Notes: generated by a model from the sequence alone, not told the origin. Counted from the stretch's first letter, positions 1-10,709 are shown. The stretch is 64,000 nt of DNA from Adineta ricciae (GCA_905250025.1 CAJNOJ010000006.1:496001-560000); one strand, 5' to 3'. Program-made: numbers and translations.

Positions 1-757
1 GCAGAAAATCTCGCATGCGACAACATCCACGTACACCATGCAAATATGCGAAAATGTCTCGACGTGGATTCGATGGTGCGATCAAAGCCTGGCGTCGAAA
101 ACTGCATGAATTCGGTGCAGATAAGTATGTATTATGCAGTGAAATACGTTCAAAGAACGATCATAGTAGTTATACACATACTGGTGCCAAGCTGGCAACT
201 ATAATTAACATGATCTGTTTCTATTAGGTAATGGTAGTGTGTTTGAGATAATGGAAACTGTAAATAATTCTATTTTCGGACTGGTAGTTAAATGATTGGA
301 TGAGATTGAGAGTGTTTTGGGTTTCAAAGAATTGTGGACAGCTTTCACATTTAACGTGACCCTCGAATAAATCATTCCGGATGCCTTCACGGAACATCCA
401 AAGCCATCTGTTAGTTATATTGGAAATGCTGTATTTGGTTGGATTTATGCTGTTGGAATCTGAATATTTCGCCTGTTTAGAACAAAAGAGAATGGTGGTC
501 ATGATGACGATTCGATTTCATTGTCATCCTCATCACAACGTAGTGATGGCTGTTCAACGCCGTCATCTGCATCGATGAGCATGGATGATATCGATGAAAA
601 CTTCTTACCAGATTTGTATGATTTTGAAGAATCACTCGTCGTTCAGTCTAACAACGATCAAGACATTGAACTCAAGTTTGGTGCAATTATTGATGCCGAT
701 TCGATGGACACTATTGTTAATAATATGGATTCGCGTTCGGCGATGGCATTTGATTAA
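1..757 (+). CDS. SLBP: Histone stem-loop (hairpin) binding protein, 3' part
   Basis: The 5' end lies outside the window. The first visible exon (to about 124) encodes HPRTPCKYAKMSRRGFDG followed by an IKAWRRKLHEF stretch. This is the second half of the SLBP RNA-binding domain, with the SRRxxDxxIKxWR..LH signature. The family binds the 3' hairpin of replication-dependent histone mRNAs for their processing and translation. The family motif TPNK reads TPCK here. A GTATGT donor at 125 and the acceptor at 479-480 join in phase (two leftover bases plus one). The second exon 481-757 is acidic and Ser-rich, with a DDIDENFLPDLYDFEES stretch, and ends in TAA. The 356-nt intron is long for this window and could hide another small exon. 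The domain call is firm; assigning the acidic tail to the same gene rests on phase and position. Confidence 0.8.
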
Positions 758-1192
758 TGATGAAATAATGGTAGAGGAAAAGCGTGAACGGAAATAAAAG
801 AAAGAATATCAATGAACATGATGATTATTTTGTTACCTGCTATTTTCATATATTTACTCTTGTTCATTCGCATCGAATGGTAAATCAAGTCTTTAACGTC
901 GTCAGATTCTTTTTCTCCATTTGTTCCCAAATATATATATTTTTGTGTCTATCTGATATACGTACGTTGTTTGGAATGTTCTTTTCTTTATATTTGTGTG
1001 CTGATATTTGCCTTTGTATATTTTTCTTCCCTGTCTCTTTCATTTAGCTGGTAGATATTGAAAAAAACAAAGAGAAAAAAAAATCAAGATCAGCGATGCT
1101 TATCTGCATTGACTTATGAGATCCATATATCCTTTCACGAAAATATCAACTACTTTTTTCTCGTTTGATTTGCAGATTGAATTGCCAAAAGA
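758..1192. other. Non-coding spacer
   Basis: T-rich sequence with no credible exon. It ends in a TTTGCAG acceptor at about 1175 followed by 5' leader sequence of the AP-3 mu gene. That acceptor could be a trans-splice site or the end of a 5'UTR intron. Confidence 0.5.
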
Positions 1193-3861
1193 ATGATCCA
1201 TAGTCTTTTTATCATTAATGGAGCTGGGTAAATATTAAAGCTTGACTAGTCCATCACGTTTTTGTCTGCTTTCCATAATAGGGATGTGTTTATGGAGAAG
1301 CATTGGAAAACAGTGGTCGGAAAATCAATCTGCGACTATTTTTTTGAAGCACAATCTAAGGTTATTATACGATAATCCTTGAATTCAGATTTTAAAAAAA
1401 CAACGTGTGTTCTGTTAGTGTGCTAATTCTGAAGATGTTCCACCAGTGATTGCTACACCACATCATTATTTAGTGAACATATTTCGTAATAATCTTTATT
1501 TCGTCGCTGTACTCACCAATGAAGGTCAGTTGTTTTAAATAGTTAAAACGATTCTGAACAAGTTTCGAACATTTTAGTTGCGCCATTGTTCGTCATTGAA
1601 TTTCTTCATCGAATAATGGACGTATTCGAGTACTATTTCGGAGAATGCACAGAAACATCATTAAAAGATAACTATGTCGTAGTTTATGAAGTAGGAGTAG
1701 CTCAATCGAACTGATTTCGTAATACATATATTTTAGTTACTGGATGAAATGCTGGATTCAGGATTGCCATTGGCAACTGAAACGAATATTTTGGAAGAGT
1801 TGATCAAACGACCAAATATTATTCTCAAGATGACAAAACTTATTACTGGAGATGATACAAAGTACGTCATATGGATTAAATGTAAAACTCTTTTTTCTTT
1901 TAGAATTCTTAACTAAAGACATAGGAGCGATAAAAAGGAACAATATAAGCTTAAATATCTTCTTCTAGCTTTGGTAATACACTTCCATCTAGTCAGTTAT
2001 CAAATATACCATGGCGTCGTATGGGTATTAGATATACGAATAATGAAGCATATTTCGATTTGATCGAAGAAATAGACGCGATTATTGATCGAAATGGAGT
2101 TACAGTCATGTGCGAAATTCAGGGATATGTAAGTGAATTGAATCGATGGTTGTTGTTTACGTGTGACAAGAGAAAAGTATATCTTACATTTTGGTTTAAA
2201 TCATAATCAAAAGTTGGGAGATATTGGTTTGAAAACTAATTGCTGTCTATTCTTAAAACTGTAGTGTGGCTATCTCGGGAGAGGGTGCGAAAAATCTATC
2301 TCGTGGAATGGAATCAGGTATAACATGGCGTACAGGAAGAATTGTACATCGTTCAACAAATGAAATTTTAATTGATATTATCGAAACGCTCGATGCAATT
2401 ATTGACCAACGAGGAACGATCATTAGTGCTGAGGTCAACGGAGTGGTACGAGTATAGCTACGCGCTAGATAGTTAGTTGAGATTTGACCGAAAAAAAAAC
2501 CGAATAGTTTGATTTGCTATGATTAAATTTGAAAATTTTCTCAACAATTTGAAATCTATTTTCTGCGTTTTTTCCCCAGATTGATTGCTGTATCAAGCTT
2601 AGTGGAAATCCAGATTTGACCTTGTCGTTTGTCAATCCTCGGCTACTAGATGATGTCAGTTTTCATCCATGTGTACGATTGAAAAAATGGGAGGTATGAT
2701 AGATTGATTAACATGACGAAAATGAAGTTAATTGAGTTGTTGCTATTTAGAGCGAACGTGTTTTGTCATTTATTCCACCGGATGGAAACTTTCGTTTAAT
2801 TTCCTATCATATTGGTTCACAAAAGTAAGTTTTCCATGATGATTATTTATTTAGTTTACCATATTTTTTCTGTGTCAACAGATGTCAATCTGAGTAAGTT
2901 AATTGTCAATGCATGACAAGAATGTGTGAAGGTCTTTCCTCGTAGAGGAGCAACCTTGTGCTTTATATGAACTTGTTTACATATTGATAGCTCATATAAA
3001 GACAGCCAATATAGTTTTACTTCTGTAGATAATCCCCGTAGAAACATATTATTTAATTTCACTAAAACCCTTTTACTTTTTCTATATTTACATTTGTCTG
3101 TGATAAGATATATTGGAATTTTGTTCAAAATGTTTGAATTAGACGACATTGGATCCCATCTTAGAAATCCTCTTATGTTTAAATAAGTCAAACATACGGA
3201 TTTTCAAGCTGATGATTAATAAGAAAGAGAGCCACCTATTCTGTACTGAATACTCCCTATTCTTCCTTATACATAGTGATACCTTCACCCTGTTAAGAAA
3301 TTTTTATTAAAGGAAGGAAACTATCTTTTTTAGTGCAATATCAATTCCCATCTATGTTAAACACAACATTCAATTTCGCGAAGGTAGCAGTGGTCGATTT
3401 GAACTAACTGTTGGTCCTAAACAAACAATGGGTAAAACTGTAAGTTCCACTTCATAATTTGCTTTGTCCGACACTCTCTTCTTTTGCTTCCATAGCTTGA
3501 AGCCGTAGTCATTGAATGTTCAATGCCAAAGAGCGTACTCAATTGTACTTTGACACCAACACAAGGTAAATGTACATTTGATCCAGTGAAGAAGATTCTT
3601 GTTTGGGATATTGGCAAAATCGAAAGCAAAACACAAGCTGCAGCTCGTTTACCATCTTTACGTGGCAATATTGTGTTAAGTACTGGTCAACCGCTGCCAG
3701 AATCCAATCCCGTCTTGAATGTTCGTTTTACATTAAATCAAATCGCAATATCAGGCATCCGTGTACAACGAGTAGATATGCACGGAGAAAAATATAAGCC
3801 ATTCAAAGGTGTTAAGTATATCACAACAGTCAAAAACGGTCGTTTTCAGATTCGTACATAG
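1193..3861 (+). CDS. AP3M: AP-3 adaptor complex subunit mu
   Basis: Medium chain of the AP-3 coat, which sorts cargo bearing tyrosine-based signals from endosomes to lysosome-related organelles. Exons: 1193-1227, 1282-1360, 1419-1524, 1578-1690, 1737-1861, 1969-2128, 2580-2693, 2751-2824, 3334-3439, 3496-3861. They give 425 aa (vertebrate AP3M is about 418). Residues 1-140 form the sigma-like longin domain (starts MIHSLFIINGAG; has PPVIATPHHYL and FVIEFLHRI). The mu-homology domain follows, with SNIPWRRMGIRYTNNEAYFD, LLDDVSFHPC, SFIPPDGNFRLISY and the C-terminus GEKYKPFKGVKYITT...RFQIRT. Similarity to animal AP3M runs throughout. A second, phase-matched version of exon 6 lies at 2265-2445 (separate entry). 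Intron 8 is 509 nt, much longer than the others. The gene is first in a close head-to-tail run with CREBL2-like and IMP3. Confidence 0.95.
2265..2445 (+). other. AP3M: Alternative (tandem-duplicated) exon 6b of AP-3 mu
   Basis: The segment has an acceptor (ACTGTAG, 2263-2264) and a donor (GTACGA from 2446). It encodes a 60-residue block with ITWRTGRIVHRSTNEILIDI and ETLDAIIDQRG. This parallels exon 6 (IPWRRMGIRYTNNEAYFDLI, EEIDAIIDRNG). Both exons begin by completing the same split codon (AA plus one base) and both end in phase 0: 160 nt versus 181 nt, each 1 modulo 3. Using either keeps the frame; using both would shift it. Exon 6 matches vertebrate AP3M closely, so 6b is the diverged copy. 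There is no in-frame stop. That it is expressed is an inference. Confidence 0.75.
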
Positions 3862-4078
3862 ACTTTTAAAAACAAATGATTTTCCGAATTCTATTTTTGT
3901 GTGCAATAGAAACAAAACAAAACTGTAATGATTGTCGTTCCGTATTTTATGATTTGATATTTTTTTTGTGTATTGATATTGTCTTCTAGTTTCAATTCCT
4001 GATTAAACGAAAACGCAAACACTCCAGAAACGAATCGAATGTGTGTTTTTCTTTTCTTATAGATCATTATTCAAAACA

Positions 4079-4360
4079 ATGGGTAAACGCGGTCGAAAAC
4101 CAATTAAAAGCGATTCGAACACACGATTAGAGAAAAGTCGTGAGAGCGCTCGCCAATGTCGTCACCGCAAGAAACTTCGCTATGAGTATTTAGAAGAGCT
4201 CGTTACCGATCGAGAAAAAGCGATTGTTCAACTTCAACAAGAACTCGAGCGTTTGCGAACAATTTGTCAATATTTAGATCAGAACGGTACAAATAACGAA
4301 ATCCGACAAGAATTGGCACAGTGGAAGGACGATCCTGATGTGATCAATTTAATGAAATAA
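4079..4360 (+). CDS. CREBL2: CREBL2-like basic leucine zipper protein
   Basis: Single-exon 93-aa bZIP protein. It has GKRGRKPIKSDSNTRLEKSR, then a basic region ESARQCRHRKKLRYEYLEEL, then a leucine zipper with heptad leucines in the following 30 residues (VTDREKAIVQLQQELERL). This matches animal CREBL2 (GKRGRKP..., ECRARKKLRYQYLEELV), a small CREB-related nuclear factor of about 120 aa. The C-terminal tail here is shorter. An acceptor (TTCTTATAG, ending 4062) lies 16 nt upstream of the ATG, only about 200 nt after the AP-3 mu stop. The start could extend a few codons upstream in an open frame, but that stretch is the pyrimidine tract and so unlikely to be coding. Confidence 0.88.
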   Translation: MGKRGRKPIKSDSNTRLEKSRESARQCRHRKKLRYEYLEELVTDREKAIVQLQQELERLRTICQYLDQNGTNNEIRQELAQWKDDPDVINLMK

Positions 4361-4517
4361 GCACGACATGCTCGAGCGAAAATATCAAACTCATGTACCT
4401 CTTTTTTTCGTCTATACCTTTTTTTTTGTCATGTAAACTTATCCGGTTCGATGTTTTTCTTTTGTCAAACAGTGAATTTGTCTATGTGTGCAACCGCTGC
4501 ACGAACAGTATTTGGAA

Positions 4518-4547
4518 AATAAATTAATTGCGCATCTTTATTTTCAG
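4518..4547 (+). promoter_or_regulatory. PolyA signal plus 3' splice site between CREBL2-like and IMP3
   Basis: AATAAA at 4518-4523 is followed within about 25 nt by TTTATTTTCAG, ending at 4547. That acceptor is 22 nt before the IMP3 ATG, with no donor or room for a separate promoter. This is the layout expected when an upstream mRNA is cleaved and the downstream one receives a spliced leader. Confidence 0.5.
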
Positions 4548-4569
4548 ATTTTTATATTCCACCGTCATC

Positions 4570-5278
4570 ATGGTGCGAAAGTTACGTTTTCACGAACGAA
4601 AACTGCTGAAGAAGGTCGATTTTATCAATTGGGAAGTTGATAAAAACATTCATGAAGTGACTGTCATGCGTAAGTTTCATGTCCAAAAACGCGAAGATTA
4701 CACAAAGTACAACGACTTATCTCGTCGTATACGTGACCTCGCACGGAAAATCAAAGAATTAGATCCCAATGATCCATTTCGCCTTGAAGCAACGCGAACT
4801 TTGTTAGAAAAATTGTAAGTAGAAAATCATGAGAAAACTCGATGTGATCCTTTTCATTTCCAAGGCATTCAACCGGCTTGATTCCAACGAAAGAAAATCT
4901 CGAATTAGTAGATAAAATCACTGCCAGCCGATTCTGTCGACGTCGTTTACCCGTGATAATGACGCGCAATCATATGGCACAACATTTACCAGCAGCTGTT
5001 AAATTTATTGAACAAGGACATATTAGAATTGGACCTGACATTGTCAGTGACCCTGCATTTCTCGTCACAAGGTAAGCGTCTGCGAAAGCGAATCTCCTCA
5101 ATCTAAATTCATCTGATTTAATTTAGAAACACAGAAGACTTCATCTCTTGGACCGATAATTCCGCTATACGCAGACAATTGTTGGACTATCAGGACATGG
5201 TAAGAGAAAACCTGCAATAAGTCAACCCATGTGATCAATTCATTTGTTTGTTTGTTTTAGGAAACAGAAATTGTTTGA
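4570..5278 (+). CDS. IMP3: U3 snoRNP protein IMP3
   Basis: Component of the SSU processome that pairs U3 snoRNA with pre-rRNA in 18S rRNA maturation (nucleolus). Exons: 4570-4814, 4865-5071, 5127-5199, 5261-5278. They give 180 aa (human 184). The protein starts [20 protein letters not shown] and contains [19 protein letters not shown]. The S4-type RNA-binding region follows, with [13 protein letters not shown] and [20 protein letters not shown]. It ends [26 protein letters not shown]. The last exon is only six codons including the stop. An AATAAA occurs at 5314-5319. Third gene of the + run beginning with AP-3 mu. Confidence 0.95.
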
Positions 5279-6079
5279 ATTCACTGTCTTGTTATAACTG
5301 TTGTTGTTTTAAAAATAAAATGAAAAGACGAAAACTTCGAATACGAGGTTACCTCGTTCTTGCCAATCGGCATCCAGTTCTTCATGTCAAAACCTTACGT
5401 TAGTTTTATTGATCAAACAAAAACACAGAATGAAACATCGATATATATATTCCAATTAATCGGATTCAATCTTGTTACGGTAGTTTTCCTCAAACCTTAT
5501 ACATTTGTTTTCTGAATACTCAATACGAAATTTTATCTGTTCGACAAAGAAATCATTGAGCAAAAGGCACAGATTCGAATTCAAAAATGATTGCATAATG
5601 ACGAAGTAATTTATTTGAATAGAAATTTACAATGCTGTCAATATTTTTTCATAAAATATTTACCAAATTCAATTGAGACATCGTATTCAACGTTAAGATA
5701 AATGATCAGGCATATTCGAGTCCTTCCGATTATAAATCGACAATAGATTTCATAGCTGTCTCCTCATCCAATTGGTTCAAACATTCTTTTTTAATTCTCT
5801 GACAACAACTACTCCACATTGTCGCCATTCCTATGTGCATATCTCATACAATGCAAAGTTTCAATTAAATGTGTAACATGCCAGTGATAATGATTGACAG
5901 AACATGCTTACAATATCTTAATAATGTTTGTTCTCAAATATAATTTCATTGAAAATGAGCCGTATGCATACAATTGTAGAAACTAATAATGTTCAGAGAA
6001 GAAAGCGTTTTTTTAGAGATTATTGAATAATGAACAGATGGCATTGTGTGTTCATCTCGATTTTGTTTCCTCGTCACAC
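5279..6079. other. Non-coding sequence
   Basis: 3' flank of IMP3 and AT-rich spacer. No ORF or RNA gene could be supported. Confidence 0.45.
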
Positions 6080-6232
6080 TCTTATTCTTGTTGTTCATAT
6101 CGATATCTGATTAAGGTGCATACTGATATATGGATATATTCATTCACCCTCTACAGAACGGGAAAAGCAAATATTGACTGACGCCAAGAAACCTTCATTT
6201 AGGTATCGATTACTTTTTTCTTCTGAAGGCCC
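6080..6232. repeat. Duplicated contig end, copy 1 (153 bp)
   Basis: The 153 bp immediately left of the N at 6233 reappear without visible difference immediately right of the N at 9326 (9327-9479). An exact repeat that stops at both Ns is the signature of an unmerged contig overlap, not a biological repeat. Confidence 0.9.
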
Positions 6233-6233
6233 N

Positions 6234-7488
6234 TGTTTCATTGATAATCGGCGACGACGGATAAATTCGATGCTGTAATAAGGTCGAAGGGCAATTCAAT
6301 TTTTGTTCATCGTTCAAATTACTACATGTATCAAGTCTTCCATCTGAATGCGCAAATTTCGATGGTTTAATAACAAATGCATAATCATCATTCGATTTCG
6401 GAATATGTAATGGGTGGGAATTGTGCTGTATTTGCTGGTGATTTTCAATTACATTCGAATTTGCGCTACTCGACGACGAAAGACCGTTGGAGGAGGAAGA
6501 CGATGGGCAATTAAATTGATTATTGATTTGATTTAACAAACTGAGAGAGTTTAAACTGTCCGTGGTTTTCTAAAAACGAACAAATGTGTTTTTCGAGGAA
6601 AATTTTGTGTTTCGAATTCTTTACTTCAATGAGATAATTCGATGGATACCATCCACGTTGTTTTTCGTATTGTACCAACCACCATCCGTCCGCTTTCTTC
6701 TGTAAAACATTCACCCATAAGCCAACATTCAGGCTGATTTCATCTTCACTGGAAATATCCAAATCAGCATTTGAAAATTTCGAGAAGAAAAAGAAAGCAT
6801 GTCACTTTACCTTTCAGCATCATAACGAAATTTCACAAGCGCGGAGGAAATGAACCGATCGTTCGAACAAACGTTATTTAAGACTTGCTTTTTACCAAGA
6901 CGCTTCGATATTATTTTATCCAATAAAGAACGTTTTTCACGTCGTGCAAAATTTGATGGAATGTATCTACGAAATTCAAATCAGAATAAGATTCTATCTC
7001 TACATAGATTACGTGCGCGCAAAAGATTTGCATAACAACATCGAATGTCTATTGGATATATATATATTTATATTTATATGAAAGATGAAAGATGAGACAG
7101 TTGTGTACTCTTTCAAAATGACAGAAAGATGAACTCTTTAAGTTACTGTTATATGATCAAGGATAATCAGTCGTTCTTTGTTTCCCAACTGAATAGTATG
7201 ATCATTCGATTAGCTAATTGTTCGCTGACGACAAATGAAGCAAGGGATTTCTCTCACTCGATTTTGACACATATTGATTCGACCTATCCGATCGCGTTCT
7301 CCCGGAATAAAATGCTAATTGTCTCATCCTTGAATAGTCTTACCCTGTATCATCCGAATCGACACGTTTTACTTTCCACCACAGACATGTGTCATCAAGT
7401 AAGAGAAGACGTTCATTTTTACTAATCGTTAATTCATGACTTTCTTGTGCATTGTAATTAAATTTTGCAATTACGATCTCGCCAGCAT
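6234..7488 (-). CDS. NCK: Nck/Dreadlocks SH2-SH3 adaptor, 5' part only (truncated by gap)
   Basis: Exons on the minus strand: 7344-7488, 6811-6966, 6625-6748, and 6234-6569, the last cut by the N at 6233. The first SH3 domain reads VIAKFNYNAQESHELTISKN...ERLLLLDD...WWKVKR...DDTGYIPSNFARREK. The second reads SALVKFRYDAESEDEISLNV...KKADGWWLVQYEK...RGWYPSNYLIE. Both, and the RREKRSLLDKI linker start, match animal NCK SH3-1 and SH3-2 in order. A Ser/Asn-rich linker follows. SH3-3 and the phosphotyrosine-binding SH2 domain are missing and do not appear across the gap. The initiating exon, before the acceptor at 7489-7490, was not identified. The family links receptor tyrosine kinases to actin regulators. 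The truncation looks like an assembly effect. Confidence 0.87.
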
Positions 7489-8984
7489 CTAATTGCAGAG
7501 CAAAGAGAAAACGCGACAACAATCAGTCAGCATTAATTAATTCGACTTACTAATACTACTATTATTTTCTTGCATATTGCTTGAAATATCGACGGCATTC
7601 GATCTACAATAAATATCAAGTGTAGACGTCGCATTTCTTCTCCATAAACGTATGTGTATCGAGGAGAAACAGAGCGAGAATGAAAGAGGAGAGAAAAAGA
7701 AAGAAACTGGCACTGTCAGTTTACTTTTTATATATAAAATCGATTTTTCCTCTTATCTGCATTGACGAAAAAACGAATTAAGATTTTTTTTCAAATACTC
7801 TTCAACAATCAAGAAAAAAATAACATCTAATATACGCTCCGTTTATAGTCTAATGGATGATGTCACTCAAAAAAAACCCGAATTGGTTTGACGGGTGCCC
7901 AGGCTGCTTCTTCTCTCCCTTCATATATACATACAAAGAAGCGATGCACTGTCGTTCGTTTTTTTTTCTATTTGCCTTGATACAATGTACAATGGATCAA
8001 ATTTTTCCTCTCTTCCCTTAATCGAATGTTCATATGAGAAAAAACGAAAAGAAAAACCTTGACAAAACACTCAGGACAGTTGACTATCGCAAGTCATAAA
8101 GAAGTTTTATAAATACGCGAGGAATACGAAAGAAAGAATTTATGAATTCTTGTGAAAAGATAATAAGATATTGAGAAGAGAAGTTTGAACATGTGGATAG
8201 GGAGAGTTTGATCTTCATCGTATTGAAGTAATGAAAAAGAAAACGCATGTGTCCTTTTACTACTATCATCTTCATGATGAAAATATATAATTATAATGAA
8301 AATACGGGTGAGAATGAGGAAGAAAGCGAAAACAAATAGATAAAAACGACGAGACATCTCAGTAACTATTTGAACAAGTCTGTTGTCTCTGTCTTCCTCT
8401 CTTTCTATACACATATATTTATAGAGTGATAATTGTAATGTGAAAATGCATGATCTCTCTCATGAGAGCACCTTACTGACTAGATATAAAGATCTATTTG
8501 TGGGCATCAAGCACAACTTAACTTACATGCTACTGTCTTCTTGTCGTTGACAAGATAGATAAAAATACATGAATGGACAAAAATAACAATAGGAGAAAAG
8601 TATCAGGCGAATAAAACTGTATGACTTGTCAACAATTGATTCACTTCAATTGTATTATCTGTCTTATCAAAATAAACGATAATAACAAAGGGGGACAATG
8701 ACAAATATCAATGTTTATTTCATCGAACTAGAAGACAAAAACCGGATCTCAATGTCTCCTTATATCGAGAAAATCTTATGCACAATCATTAAAAGTGACA
8801 GTTGGAGGGTACAGAATGTCAATGGAAAAAAAAAGTAAACAAGAGACACAGCAATTTAGAAGAATACTTACCAGATTTGATGAGTTTTTCCTCGACCTCG
8901 ATTAATCCAATTAGTACAAGCTGATAGAAATAACAAAAACATTTGATATCTTTTCCGGTACTGTAGAAGGAAGGAATAAACACA
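7489..8984. other. Non-coding sequence upstream of the Nck fragment
   Basis: 5' flank of the Nck gene, with AT-rich and purine-rich stretches. The first coding exon of Nck should lie here or further right but could not be fixed. Confidence 0.4.
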
Positions 8985-9254
8985 TTGCCCTATTCAATAG
9001 AACATACGAATACAGGGTCAAATAGATATGTGTTACCAACAACTCAGTCTTTCACGTTGCTTGTAGCGACAGATGGGCTGATGTTTTCATTGGCAGCTTT
9101 TGTTGAGCAATTAAAAAACGACGAAATTAAAAATAGAGTAGAGTTCTTTGTCTATTCGGACGGCTACTATTTATTATTTATTCTTAGAACATTTCCATTC
9201 TTCGATTTACATTACCTTCAACATGTCAGCATCGAATACTCCAAGGTAAATTAA
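8985..9254 (+). other. Unassigned ORF with weak NIDO-like motif
   Basis: An open frame without an ATG start contains SFTLLVATDGLMFSLAAF. The VATDG core resembles the VLATDG motif of nidogen-type (NIDO) extracellular domains. It is followed by GTAAAT at 9245, a possible donor, and the contig ends 70 nt later. Too little is visible to call a gene. It may be an exon of a gene lost at the join, or chance. Confidence 0.2.
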
Positions 9255-9326
9255 CTAATCCGTCATAATTACGTTCGTAGAGATGAGTAATTATCTTGTT
9301 TATCTAGTCGTATACGTCATACACCN

Positions 9327-9479
9327 TCTTATTCTTGTTGTTCATATCGATATCTGATTAAGGTGCATACTGATATATGGATATATTCATTCACCCTCTA
9401 CAGAACGGGAAAAGCAAATATTGACTGACGCCAAGAAACCTTCATTTAGGTATCGATTACTTTTTTCTTCTGAAGGCCC
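9327..9479. repeat. Duplicated contig end, copy 2 (153 bp)
   Basis: Matches 6080-6232 base for base as read by eye. It starts right after the N at 9326 and continues into unique sequence at 9480, whereas copy 1 stops at an N. The sequence at 9480 is therefore the natural continuation of 6232. Confidence 0.9.
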
Positions 9480-10487
9480 GTGATCCGATTACAGCAAGCT
9501 CTTGAATAAATTTCTTTTTTGTTCTAACAAGCAAGAAAAAAAAAGAATCGATGTTAAAATAAGTCCTAACGGAAATGGAATGAATTTGCTTTGGCCCGGG
9601 TTTTTTTTTCGTATTTACTCGTGATGTCAGTAAGAGGAAATCGAATGTAAATTTTAATCATCTTCTTCCATCTTATTCTATGTTAACGAACGCAATTGAT
9701 CGATCATCAATCGAATGCGCGACAACGGAACTAACCATAGACATCATTCGAATGTTTGCTCTGAACAAACGTCTCCGTTTGGTCTCTTATTCTTTTCTCG
9801 TCACGATCCGAAATTGATGTATGATGATGAGGTGTGACCAGAGTTTGTTCTTTGCTCATTTTTAATGAAGAAAACTTCTTCATCTCTTCTAAAATTGACG
9901 AGAGAAAAAAGCCCATCTGTTGGTTGTTTTTACCAGCAAAAAAACTAATAGCAAGTCAATAGAGAAGAAGAGTTAATCCTTCTTCGTTTTCCAAGGCGGA
10001 ACAATGTTAATCAAAAGAAGATTGCTTGATCTTTTGTTTGAATGAAGCTTCGGCTGCTCAATTCATTTTTGACCTTGCTTCTACACGTACACACTTCTTC
10101 AAGTATATTTGTCAAAGCTATGTATTGAATAAAGAAGAGAGAAAACGAAGAATTTATGTTAAGCTTTGAGAGTCAACACTAAACTAAGTAGAATATACAC
10201 ATAACACTCAGCCGAACATAAGAGCTGATTGTCGTTCGTCGTCAAGTGATCAAATGTGATAAAAGCATTTGTGAGAAAGAGAGAGAGAGAACGAGATTGA
10301 AAAGAAACGGCGATGTCTTAACAAATTATCATTTTAGTAAATCCGTTTTTTCTGTTTCATACATCCGCCTCTTTTGGTATTTTCACAGTTTGTAGCGAAA
10401 AAGGAAATGGATTAATGTTTGTTATTCATTTGATGATCAAACGTGAGATTGAATTCGAAAGAGAAGTGCATCATTTTCTTCCGAAAG
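9480..10487. other. Non-coding sequence
   Basis: AT-rich with short purine tracts such as GAGAGAGAGA near 10278. No supported gene. Confidence 0.4.
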
Positions 10488-10708
10488 GAAAAGAAAAACT
10501 TGTTTGTTCTCACTCAGAGAAGGAAAAGGCAAAACGACTCATCATCGATGATTGCATTAACTTGCAGACACACCTGTGTGAAATGGCAAGCGAAAAATCA
10601 AAAGTTGTGTTCTTCCTTTGATCCAATGGAATATTATTCTTAGGTTTTGACATATCATCGTAAGACGACAACAAAACAAGAAGGATATATCACAGAATGA
10701 TTTGCTCG
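10488..10708. repeat. Unmerged contig overlap, left copy (221 bp)
   Basis: This 221-bp segment ends at the N at 10709 and is repeated at 10710-10930, directly on the other side. Adjacent identical ends separated by one N indicate an overlap the assembler did not collapse. Confidence 0.93.
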
Positions 10709-10709
10709 N

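Noticed and set aside
224..502. 92-codon minus-strand open frame inside the SLBP intron.
   Set aside because: No domain, no splice context, and it overlaps the acceptor side of a good intron.
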